This document shows positions 1-9,900 of a stretch of 11,165 nucleotides of DNA, piece by piece; positions within the stretch are counted from its first letter, which is position 1, and every line of letters starts with the position of its first letter. A program made the position numbers and the translations under genes. The notes under the pieces are model-generated. The model did no database searches and was not told the origin of the DNA. It saw nothing but the letters and a program-made list of their open reading frames with translations. This DNA is from an uncultured Prevotellaceae bacterium (GTDB taxonomy: Bacteria; Bacteroidota; Bacteroidia; Bacteroidales; Bacteroidaceae), in the NCBI GenBank assembly GCA_946415695.1, contig CAMKTM010000067.1, forward strand, positions 1 through 11,165, written 5' to 3'.

Positions 1-3000
1 ACGCCGTGTTTGTGGTGGATCCGAACGACGCAGAAGTGGTCACGACCGTCAGCCGCTGCGTCATACAGGACATCAAGAGCGTGACGGGAAAAAGCCTCTC
101 GCTCAGCAACATAAAAGGCCTCCCCCGTCCCCTCCAAAGGAGGGGGGAACCGACGAGTAATGGCTCCCTCTCGCTTGGAGAGGGTTGGGGTGAGAATGTC
201 ATTATAGCCGGAACCATCGGACAGTCGGTTGTTTTGGACAACCTGATTGCTGGCGGCAAGGTTGATACCACAGGTCTGACGGGCGTTTGGGAAGCCTACG
301 CGCTCCAACTCGTGCAGCATCCGGCCGAAGGCATCAGTCAGGCCCTCGTCATCATGGGCGGCACGCCACGCGGCACAGCCTACGGACTCTTCGAGATAAG
401 CCGCCGCATCGGCGTCTCGCCCTATGTCTGGTGGGCAGACGTAGCACCTGCCCCGATGTCCTGCATCTACGTTCAGGGCGACAGGACACAGGTCGAGAAG
501 CCGTCCGTGCAGTACCGCGGACTCTTCATCAACGACGAGGACTGGGCCATGCTCCCGTGGGCGAGGAAAACCATCGACGCTACATATAATAATATAGGCC
601 CGGGCACGTACGAGAAAGTCATGGAGCTGCTGCTCCGCCTGCGTGCCAACTGCCTCTGGCCGGCGAAGCACGGCAGTTCGAAAGCCTTTTGGTCCCTGGA
701 GGAGAACAAGCGTTTGGCAAAGGCCTGGGCCATCGTCATGAGCTCGGGCGACAGCATGCTGCGCGACAACCTCTGGGAATGGCCGCGCTTCAAGAGCGGC
801 AACAACAGCAGCAACTTCACGTTTGCCACCAATCCGGAGGGTTGCTACGACTACTGGGCAAAGCGTGCCGGCGAGGCACGAGGCTACGAGGGTATCTACG
901 ACATCGGCATGCGAGGACTTCAGGACGTTGCCCTGCTCGGCTACAACGGACAGGATGCACAGCTGAAGGGCCTGGCCGACATCATCGCCGCTCAACGCGA
1001 AATCATCACGGACTCCCTGGGTGGCGACCCCACGAAGGTGCCGCAAATCTACATCCCCTACAAGGAAGCCCTCACTCTCTACAATGCAGGACTACGGATT
1101 CCCGACGACGTGACGATGTGTTGGGTGGACGACAACTATGCCTTTATCCGGCAGCTGCCCACAGCGACGGAAAGGAAACGGAGCGGCGGGCACGGCATCT
1201 ACTACCATCTCAGCTACCTCGGCAACCCCTGCTCCTACATCTGGCTCAGCACCATCTCGCCCTCTCTCATCAGCTTCGAACTGTCGAAAGCCTACGAGAA
1301 CGGCATGACACGCTTCTGGATGGTGAACGTAGGCGACATCAAACCTGCAGAGGTCGAATTCGAGTTCTGCATGGAGCTGGCCTGGGACGTCAGCCGCTGG
1401 ACGCCAGACAAAGCATGGCAGTTCAGCAGATGGTGGGCCGCAAAGACCTTCGGGGAAGATTTTGCCGATGAAATGGGCGAAATTCGACTCGAACACTACC
1501 GTCTTGCGGCAGGCAGCAAACCCGAAACCGTCTATCACGTCACCTTCACGACTCAGGAGATGGAACAGCGCATCAAGGACTATCAAGCCCTCGCCGCCCG
1601 CGTGCAAAACCTTGAGTCGAGCATCCCGGACCGGCTGAAGGATGCCTACTTCGAACTCTTCGCCTACCCCATCATCGCGACAGCCGGACAGAACATCAAG
1701 GCCTATGGCGCCAAGTTGAGCTACTGGTACGCCGGCATCGGCGACAGAAGTCGAGCCATGCGGTATGCAGCTCTGGCTCGTCAGGGCTACAGCGACATCC
1801 TCTATCTCACGAACATCTTCAACACACAGACCGCCGGCGGGAAGTGGAACGGCATGATGGACAAGTCGCCCAATGCGAGCGACACGGGGTCGCAGTTCGG
1901 TATGCCCTACGCCGCAACAGCCGACGACGTCAACGATGCCCGTGGAGAACTGCCCGAAGAAGGCTATCTCTACGTCCCCAGCGACGGCTACACCGCCAGC
2001 CGCGGCGAGTGGCAGACGCTCCAGAACCTCGGCGTAGGCGGCAACAGCGTCACCGTCTGGCCCATCGACTACACCACCTATACGGCCTCCACGGCACGCA
2101 GCAAAGGGCCATACGTCGAGTATTCACTGCCTATGGAAAAGGGCACCTATCAAATCATCGTGCGCTGCCTGCCCACCTTCCCCATTACGACTGCCAACGA
2201 CCTCTGCGTCGGGATGGGCGTAGGGGCGGGTTCCGTCACGTCCAGAAGCATAAAGTGCAGCGCCGAGACAAACGTCTGGAGCGACAACGTGATGCACGGC
2301 TTTGCCGAAGCACGCTTTTCCTATAAGGCCACAACGGCAAAGGATGTCAGCTTCCGCTTCTACGCCATGAACCCGGGCCTCGTGATAAGTCAGATTGTCT
2401 ATCGCAGGACGGACGGCGAAGACCTCAGCCTCACCGACCAACTCCTCGTGAATGCCGACTTCGAACTCTACAAGAGCGGAAGCTCCGTGCTCAAGAATCC
2501 GACAGGCGGCGTGCAGCGTGGCGTGCCATACGGCTGGACGCTGGAGGGCACGATGAGCGGCAACTCCTACGGCATCTCGAACGGCGACGGCTCCATCAAC
2601 TACAATGATGGCGGCTCCGTCTGCTGGTTCAAGGCAAAACCCATGCCCGAGGACTTCCGCCTCTACCAGACGATACCCGCCAGCAAGCTCGAGCCAGGCG
2701 TCTATGAGGTGGGCTGCTGGCTCTTCAACCAATCGGGCAAACGCGGGCCCTGCCGCCTCTTTGCCAACGACCATGTGCAGTACTACGCCCACAAGAGCGA
2801 CTACGACAACATCCTGAAGAGCGACGAGGTGAACGCCTTCGCCGGCCACAAAGCCGGATACGAGACGCACACCGTCATGCACCCCATGCGGGTCGTCCTG
2901 CAAGTCCACGAGGGAGAGGACCTCACGGTAGGCATCAAGACCAGCTGCATCGGCAACGAAGGCAAGATGACCGACGAGACGGGATGGTTCAAGGTGGACC

Positions 3001-3803
3001 ACTTCACCATCCGCCGCCTGGGCGACCTTCCGCAGGAGAACACCGACGACCTCACACAGCAACTCATCGTCAACAGCGACTTCGAGTACAAATCGGAGAC
3101 AGAACTGGCGAAGGGAGCCACCGTGAAAGGCATCCCCTACGGATGGAACCTGTCCTACACCGGTACCTACAGCACCACGAACTCCGGCATCTACGGCAAA
3201 GGCGAAGGCATGCACGGGCAGAACTACTGCGCTTTCACGCCTGCCGGCTATGTGCCGATGCCCAACGACTTCTGCCTCTTCCAAACCATTCCTGCCGCAA
3301 AGTTGCAGGCGGGAACTTACCGCGTGAGTTGCCGCTTCTGGAGCGAAGCAGGGCTGGAAGGCATGGGACGACTCTTCGCAAACAACGAGGTGCAGTACTA
3401 CGGCTCACCCCACACTTATGAGCAGAACCTGACCAGGGGCGAAAGCAACAGCTTCGCAGCCTACATCAGCGAAGCCGTCGATGGAAAATCCATGCAGGAA
3501 CTCAGCGTCGTCGTCAACATCGAAGAGGGCGAAGATCTGACACTCGGCGTCCGTTCCGGCTCCATGAAAGGCGACGGCACACAGCCGACAGGCACCAACC
3601 GCACCGGAAAGTTCCGCGTCGATTACTTCCGCATCGAACGCCTCTCGGCAGACGACCCCGACGGACTCCAAGACCTTCACTATTCACCATTCTCGACACA
3701 TAATAACAGGGCTGCCACCTACACCCTGAGCGGACAAATGGTGGGCGGCAGTCCGACGAAAGGCATATATATAAGGAACGGGAAGAAAGTCGTAATCAGA
3801 TGA
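1..3803 (+). CDS. Glycoside hydrolase family 115 alpha-glucuronidase-like protein, 5' partial, with tandem lectin-like modules
   Basis: GH115 enzymes remove (4-O-methyl)glucuronic acid from glucuronoxylan, or glucuronate from related glycans, outside the cytoplasm. The frame is open from the window edge; a GTG at position 6 is in frame, but the homology-like start (FVVDPNDAEVV) lies inside the family's N-terminal domain, so the real start and signal peptide are upstream. Numbering from that GTG, GH115 signatures are LVIMGGTPRGTAYGLFEIS (114-132), GVSPYVWWADV (136-146), RGLFINDE (171-178), LLLRLRANCLWPA (208-220), IGMRGLQD (300-307), VTMCWVDDNYAFIRQLP (369-385), GGHGIYYHLSYLGNP (394-408) and FWMVNVGDIKPAE (437-449). 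A helical region ends in GGKWNGMMD (611-619). The GH115 C-terminal beta-sandwich spans about 648-803. Two tandem lectin-like modules (812-1005 and 1018-1213) and a sorting-like tail (about 1237-1265, ending NGKKVVIR) follow. Oddities are an in-frame palindromic element (residues 39-63) and a divergent active-site motif (243-255). Family assignment is firm; the substrate is inferred. Confidence 0.92.
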   Translation, partial: AVFVVDPNDAEVVTTVSRCVIQDIKSVTGKSLSLSNIKGLPRPLQRRGEPTSNGSLSLGEGWGENVIIAGTIGQSVVLDNLIAGGKVDTTGLTGVWEAYALQLVQHPAEGISQALVIMGGTPRGTAYGLFEISRRIGVSPYVWWADVAPAPMSCIYVQGDRTQVEKPSVQYRGLFINDEDWAMLPWARKTIDATYNNIGPGTYEKVMELLLRLRANCLWPAKHGSSKAFWSLEENKRLAKAWAIVMSSGDSMLRDNLWEWPRFKSGNNSSNFTFATNPEGCYDYWAKRAGEARGYEGIYDIGMRGLQDVALLGYNGQDAQLKGLADIIAAQREIITDSLGGDPTKVPQIYIPYKEALTLYNAGLRIPDDVTMCWVDDNYAFIRQLPTATERKRSGGHGIYYHLSYLGNPCSYIWLSTISPSLISFELSKAYENGMTRFWMVNVGDIKPAEVEFEFCMELAWDVSRWTPDKAWQFSRWWAAKTFGEDFADEMGEIRLEHYRLAAGSKPETVYHVTFTTQEMEQRIKDYQALAARVQNLESSIPDRLKDAYFELFAYPIIATAGQNIKAYGAKLSYWYAGIGDRSRAMRYAALARQGYSDILYLTNIFNTQTAGGKWNGMMDKSPNASDTGSQFGMPYAATADDVNDARGELPEEGYLYVPSDGYTASRGEWQTLQNLGVGGNSVTVWPIDYTTYTASTARSKGPYVEYSLPMEKGTYQIIVRCLPTFPITTANDLCVGMGVGAGSVTSRSIKCSAETNVWSDNVMHGFAEARFSYKATTAKDVSFRFYAMNPGLVISQIVYRRTDGEDLSLTDQLLVNADFELYKSGSSVLKNPTGGVQRGVPYGWTLEGTMSGNSYGISNGDGSINYNDGGSVCWFKAKPMPEDFRLYQTIPASKLEPGVYEVGCWLFNQSGKRGPCRLFANDHVQYYAHKSDYDNILKSDEVNAFAGHKAGYETHTVMHPMRVVLQVHEGEDLTVGIKTSCIGNEGKMTDETGWFKVDHFTIRRLGDLPQENTDDLTQQLIVNSDFEYKSETELAKGATVKGIPYGWNLSYTGTYSTTNSGIYGKGEGMHGQNYCAFTPAGYVPMPNDFCLFQTIPAAKLQAGTYRVSCRFWSEAGLEGMGRLFANNEVQYYGSPHTYEQNLTRGESNSFAAYISEAVDGKSMQELSVVVNIEEGEDLTLGVRSGSMKGDGTQPTGTNRTGKFRVDYFRIERLSADDPDGLQDLHYSPFSTHNNRAATYTLSGQMVGGSPTKGIYIRNGKKVVIR
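118..194. repeat. GC-rich palindromic element inserted in frame in the GH115 gene
   Basis: Two hairpins lie side by side. The first is CCCCTCC (129-135), loop AAA, GGAGGGG (139-145). The second is CCCTCTC (166-172), loop GCTTG, GAGAGGG (178-184). The two halves are also roughly inverted copies of each other (CTCCCCC at 120-126 against TTGGGGTGAG at 185-194). The stretch is translated as residues 39-63, rich in Arg, Pro, Gly and Ser and unlike anything expected in GH115, between VTGKSLSLSNIKG and ENVIIAGTIGQS, which would join smoothly without it. It adds about 25 codons with no stop. This resembles the GC-rich hairpin repeats common between genes in Bacteroidetes; that likeness is from memory, the hairpins are seen directly. 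Confidence 0.75.
2439..3644 (+). repeat. Tandem duplication of a ~195-residue lectin-like module at the C terminus of the GH115 protein
   Basis: Residues 812-1005 and 1018-1213 are two copies of one module. Matching landmarks are LLVNADFE / LIVNSDFE, GVPYGW / GIPYGW, MPEDFRLYQTIPASKL / MPNDFCLFQTIPAAKL, GVYEVGCW / GTYRVSCR, RLFANDHVQYY / RLFANNEVQYY, EGEDLTVGIKT / EGEDLTLGVRS, and GWFKVDHFTIRRL / GKFRVDYFRIERL. The opening VNxxFE, the Y-x-V strand and the closing VD-x-F-x-I-xRL strand are typical of the galactose-binding-like jelly rolls appended to Bacteroidetes glycoside hydrolases, so a carbohydrate-binding role is likely. No specific CBM family is assigned. The copies are clearly diverged, so the duplication is not recent. 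Confidence 0.85.
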
Positions 3804-3821
3804 GAGAAACACCCCGACGGA

Positions 3822-3885
3822 AAAAAGGCTTAACCATTACGGCAATAATGCTTAACCTAATTGGCCATAATGGTGAACCCTTTTT
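3822..3885. terminator. Probable bidirectional intrinsic terminator between the two genes
   Basis: Positions 3822-3843 pair with 3864-3885 at 19 of 22 positions (mismatches at 3829/3878, 3832/3875 and 3840/3867) around a 20-nt loop. The core arms are ACCATTACGGC (3833-3843) and GCCATAATGGT (3864-3874). An A-run (3821-3826) lies on the left and a T-run (3881-3885) on the right, so each strand reads stem then U-tract. It sits 18 bases after the stop of the GH115 gene and 68 bases before the next start, which suits termination. The direct repeat GCTTAACC inside it leaves open an operator role. Confidence 0.5.
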
Positions 3886-3953
3886 CAAGACGAGGCACAG
3901 CATATCAGCAAACAAACCATAATAAACATATTCACTAACTTAATTACACCAAC

Positions 3954-6900
3954 ATGAAACGTAAACTTTACTCCTTCGCCCTTGCAGGCCTGATGTTGCT
4001 TGCAGGGCAGACTGCATGGGCAGACCTGCAGCAGAACGAGAGCGGTGCGTACCTCATCGGCAGCAAGTCCGACCTCCAAGCCTGGACAGAAATGGCAGGC
4101 TACGAGAGTACGGACGTCGTGCTGACCAGCGACATCGAAGGCCTCGACTTCATGCTCTGCACGAACACCACGTCGTACAGCGGCACCTTCGACGGCGCAG
4201 GGCACGCCATCACGCTCAACTACGACTTCCAAGGGAAGCAGACCGGCATGTTCTACAACTTCGCCGGCACTGTGAAGAACCTCATCGTGGGCGGCAGCAT
4301 CCGTGCTTCCTTCAAGAACTGCGCCGCACTTGCCGCATGGAACTGGAGCGACAACGCGAAGTTCGAGAACGTGGTAAGCATTGTCAACATCGATGTGGAC
4401 TACGACGCCAATGCCTCCAACGCAGGCTTCATCGGCTATGCTTCACGCAACGCCACCTTCCGTAACTGCATCTCCGCCATTAAGGTGAAGGGCAATCAGG
4501 GCTACAACCACGGCTTCGTGGGCTGGGTGACAGGCGGAAAGTCTATGACGTACACTAATTGCATCTCCATCGAGGAAGCAGAAACGATGAACACCTTCTC
4601 GTGGGGCAACCCCGCAGACCGTGCTTCCTTCACAAATTGCTACTGCTTGCAGCAGGACATGGACGGTGGTGCTTCAGCTCCCGGCGGCTGCACCTACATC
4701 ACCTACGACATGGTAGCAAGCGGCGAACTTTGCTTCAAGGCAAACGGCGACCAAAGCAGCATCAACTGGTATCAGACGCTGGGACAAGACAATTTCCCAG
4801 TGCCCTTCAGTTCCCACGGCCAAGTCTATGCCGTAGGCGAAGTGAACTGCGCAGGCGTTGCGCTGGGCGATGTGACTTATAGCAACACGAACAGCTCGCC
4901 CGCTCCAAAGCACAATGATGTCGATGGCTGGTGCTCCGTCTGCGGAACACTCATGCAAGACCACATCACGCCCAACGCCGACGGCTTCTATGAACTGGGC
5001 AGCGTGGCCGACGTGGAATGGTTCGCCGCCATGGTCAACGAGGCACATCTTGTCACCATCAAAGGTATGTTGACTGCCGACATTGACTATCAAGGCACAG
5101 AAAACGCTCATACACCCATCGGCCTCAACACTACTTACAAATACAATGGCACCTTCGACGGACAAGGCCACCGCATCAAAGGCATGATTATTGACGGCAC
5201 CAGTAACTTCCAAGGCTTCTTCGGTGTCATTCGCGGCGCAACAGTCATCCGCAACCTCATCATCGACAGCAGTTGTTCTGTTACTGGCCCTTCTGGCATC
5301 GGCGGCCTTGTTGGTGCAGCACAGGTTGATGCAGGCTCACCTCTCATTATCGAAAACTGTGTGAACGAAGCAACTGTTACTGCCACCTCAGGTTCTGCTG
5401 CCGGCATACTTGGCGTGGGCCAGAGTGGCTATCCTACTATTCAACTGAAGAACTGCCTTAACACAGGTGAAATTACAGGCGCACCCGCCACAGCTTTCTG
5501 CTCGTGGATTAACAAGGGAGGCAGTTCTATGACGAATTGTGTCAACCTCGGCACCATCAATGGCGCTGATATGGCTGGCAACAAGTTCAGTTGGTACTGC
5601 CAACTCATCCGCTTCGAGCCCGGCACTTTGGCAATGACCAACTGCTACGACTTCAGTGAGTTCGACGATCAGGGCGCAGGCCACCAAGGCACCGACGGCG
5701 ACTGGCTGACCGACGAACCTCTCGAAGGCGGCGAGCTTTGCTTCCTGCTCAATGGCGACCAGACAAACATTGCATGGTATCAACGCCTTGACACCGATGC
5801 TTACCCCGTACCTTATTATATAGAAGGCGGTAGGGTCTATGCAGGAGGAGAACTCAATTGCGACGGCACACCGCTTGACGTCAATGGCTATAGCAACTCT
5901 CCGAGCGGCACTATTCCTCCTCATGAGTTCGAGGACGGCTTCTGCCTCAACTGTGGCAACCCGCAACTTGACTACGCTCCCCTCGAGGGCGACTTCTACA
6001 TGCTCAGCAACGGAAGCCAGCTTTACTGGTTCTCTCGCATGGTCAACGAGTTCGGTAAGGCAGACTGGAACGCACGCCTTGCTGAAGACATTGACATGAC
6101 CGACTACAGCGACCTGTTCGAGCCTATCGGCAACGGCACAAATCCCTATCGCGGACACTTCGACGGACAGCAGCACCGCATCAGCGAGCTGCACATCAAC
6201 TTCTCGGGCAACTACGTCGGCTTCATCGGTCGCTGTGGCAACGGCGCACTCATCGAGAACCTCTTGCTCGACGAGACCTGCTCCATCAGTACTGCTGGCG
6301 AATGTGTGGCCCTCGTAGGTGGCACCTACCAGATGGCAGGCAGCGTCACCCTTCGCAACCTCGGCAACATGGGCAACGTCTATGCTACCGGTGTGCAGGC
6401 CGCAGGCATCTTCGGCGGCAACACGGGCAGCCAGACAACACTCCTCATCGAGAACTGCTTCAGCACAGGTGCCATCGAAGGCAGCAGCGACGCAGCAGCA
6501 CTCGTCGGCTGGGGCGGCAGCGGCGGCAAAGCAACTATCAACAACTGCTGGAGCTGCAGCGAAGTGTCTGGTTACAGCGAGGGCAAGGGCCTTTACTTCG
6601 CCCGCGTCACCGACGGACACCTCTCCAACAATTATTGCACCAGCGAGATTGAGCAGCAGGTGTCGCTCATCGGTTACGAAGAGATTATGGACGGTACGCT
6701 TTGCTACAAGCTCAATGGCGACCAGAGCAACATCGCATGGTTCCAGAACCTTGACAACGGCGGCGAAGTGGACGACCAGCCTCTGCCCTTCTCCAATGGT
6801 CACGCACAAGTCTTCCCCAAGGGCAAGATGCTTTGCGATGGCACGGTTGACCCCGCAGGTATGACCTATTCGAACAACAACGAAGTCGTCATCCCCGACC

Positions 6901-9900
6901 ATAAGTTTGTGGATGGCTTCTGCACCGTCTGCGGACAGGAAGATACGAACTACACCGGATTCCTCTCCATCATTAGGAACGCCAACTTCACCAACGACAG
7001 CAACTTCTGGACAGGCAACGAGTTTGCCGTCAGCAACGGAGTGGCTGAGCAGGCAGGCAAGACCTTCGACACCTATCAGGACATCACCGACCTCGAGAAC
7101 GGCGTGTATAAGCTCCGCTTGCAAGGCTTCAGCCGTGCTGCTGCTCTCAACAGCGAGGCTTACGAGGACTTCGAAGAGGACCTGATGCGCAACACCTACT
7201 ACTATGCCGAGAGTGCCGGCAAGCGTCAGGCACGCCGTCTCGTTGACATCACTGCCGACGGCAAGGATGCACAGATGAACGGTGGCGTGGGCGAAGTGCA
7301 ACTGCCCAATGGCGAATATGTGCCTGCGAACACGGCTGCCGCAGCTGTCTATATGGGCAAAGGCCACTATTGGAACAAGCCCCTTTACCTCGCTGTTGCC
7401 GACGGCACGCTGCGCATCGGCTTGAGCAATCAAATCAATGCCAAGGACGCTTGGAGCGTCATCGACCGTGTCCGCATTGAGTACGTCGGCAACGATGCCG
7501 CTGCCTACGCCCTCATTGCCCAGCAGATTGCCGACGACGCACAAGACCTTAATGACGTCCGCGGACAGGAAACACTCAAGGAAGCATACGAAGACATCCT
7601 GAGAAATGCAGAAGACCTCACCGACATCGACGCTATCCTCGACGCCGCCGACCAGGCTTCCCGCCTGCCAGACCAAATCAAGCTTAGCGTTGCAGCATAC
7701 GACAACTACACGACTGCTGTTCAGGCCATCATTGAAGAATGGGAAAGCCGCGACGACCTCTTTGGCGAAGATGCAGACAGGCTCGAAACTTATCTGACAC
7801 AAGAGGAAGCTCCTTCCAGCGAATTCCCCAACGGCACATACTTATATATTATAGAGAACCGTCAGCTCAACGCCGAGCAACTTGCCGAAGAGACACTCTT
7901 TGCACAGCAACTGCTGCAAGCTGCCATCCTGAACAGTGCCGGCGAAGGCTCCGACCTTACGTCCCTCCTCGTCAATCCCAAGTTCAACAACGAAACGGCT
8001 TGGAACGGTTGGACCGTCACCGAGGGTCGCACCGAAAGCGGCTACAACATGGTACATGGCGGCGGCTTCACCGACATCGTTCCCGTGGCAGCTGCCTACA
8101 ACATGGGCTTTGAGGTCAGTCAGGAACTCACGGGGCTCAGCGACGGCATCTATGCCCTGACGGCTCAAGCCTTCTATCGCCCTGGTGCCGGTCACGAAGG
8201 TCTCTACGACGGCACCGACATCATTCCTGCACAGCTCTTCCTCGGCGAATATGCAACGCCCGTGCTGAGCGTCTATGCCGACCAGGTGAGCTACACCGAA
8301 GCGATAAACGGCGTCAACTGCCGCTACGATGCCACAGAGGACGAGTCCGCTCCGCATAATGGCGAACAGACGGGCGCACTGGATATAGACACCGGCGAAG
8401 GCTTCGTGCCCGACAATATCTATACCGCAAGCTTTGCCTTCAACGGCGGACGTTACACGCAGACGGCTTACGGCATCGTCAAGGACGGCAAGCTCTCCAT
8501 CGGCATCCGCAACACGGGTAATCCCTGGCACGGAAAGAACCTGACCATTTGGGCCAACTTCCGGCTGACATTCCTTAACAAGAGTTCTGTTGCCATCAAT
8601 AACATCCTCGACCAATACAGCGAACGCATCGACCTCCTCGACATGCAGCGCTTTGGCTTGGATTACTACTTCAGCCAGTCGCATATCGACGCCATCCGGA
8701 GTAAAGTGGCCGAAGCACGGAATGCCGGCACAGAGAGACAGTTGCAGCTCATCGAAGAGATGAATGCCGAGTTCCAAACTATTCCTGCCAGTGCCAACCT
8801 TTACAAGCAACTGCTCGACATCGGTCAGTTCGCTCAGGACATGGCCGACGGCCTCGAAGAAGGCAACCTCAAGGAAGAGATGTATGCCGTCTATGACGAA
8901 ATCCAGGACATCGTTATCGATGGCAGCCTGACCGACGAAGAGGCAGAGCAGAAGATAGCAGAGCTCATGACGAACCCCATCATCGGCGGAGTAGTTTATG
9001 TTCAGGGCGACCTCTTCGACACAAACAGCGAGAACGGCGAATGGAACTACAGCCAGATGTGCTCGCTCTATCCCCTGCAGATGAACAGCGAGGGCAAGTT
9101 CGTGGGCACAGTCACCCTGCAAGACCGCAGTCACCGCGCCAATGCCGACCAGCGCGCAGGCCTCTTCTTCCGCCGCGTCAACACCATCTACAAGAGTGCC
9201 AACACCAACCGCAGCTTTATTACTCCCGCCCGTCATCACTTCGACGTGCAGGAGGGAGGCAGCGACTTCCAGGCACCCGGCGGAACATATAACATAGTGC
9301 TCGACCTCACCGACATGACCGTCGATTTCACCCCGCTGGACGATTACAACTGGCCGAACGCCGTCTTCGTGACAGGTACGCTCAACAACCGCCAAGGCTC
9401 GCTCATGCGCTGGAAGAACGACGAGCAAGTGCCCCTGCAGCATGTGGGCGGCGGCAAGTACGTCGGAGTGGTTGACCTCGTGAACGACAACGCCAACGCC
9501 TTCTGCTCGTTCGGCATCATGGCATGTCGCAGCATAGAGGACATGGTGAACTTCAGCCAGACGACACGCGGCAGCTGGACCGAGGCTCGCTACGGCAGCG
9601 AGACGCAATACCTCGAGTTGAGCAGCGGACAGGAAGCAACAGACCTCGTCCGTGGCCTCGACCGCACATGGCGCATCTCGCCTGCAGGCAAGTACCTCAT
9701 CGAGTTCGACATGGACAAGGCATCCATGAAGGCCACCTTGCTCGACACGAAGGGCGCAGGCACCGAAGCCAATCCCTTGCAGATTGCAAGCAAGAACGAC
9801 CTGCAGTCTCTGCGCGACCGCATGACCGACGGCAAAGTGCTCTATGCTAAGCTCGTCGCCGACATCGATATGAAGGGCGAAGGCTGGTGGCCGCTCAACA

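Noticed and set aside
689..1471. 260-codon + strand frame overlapping the GH115 gene in another frame
   Set aside because: Arg/His/Gln/Gly-rich shifted reading of the catalytic-domain region, which carries clear GH115 motifs in the main frame.
2124..3284. 386-codon minus-strand open frame within the GH115 gene
   Set aside because: It is a shadow of the well-supported GH115 module region, without any recognisable motif of its own.
3886..3953. Promoter of the giant gene
   Set aside because: A promoter is expected here, but I could not find a convincing TTTG / TAnnTTTG pair at the usual spacing, so no site is called.
5388..7802. 804-codon open frame on the minus strand
   Set aside because: It is in the same antisense frame as the 983-codon one, separated from it by a sense TTA codon, and has the same explanation by codon bias.
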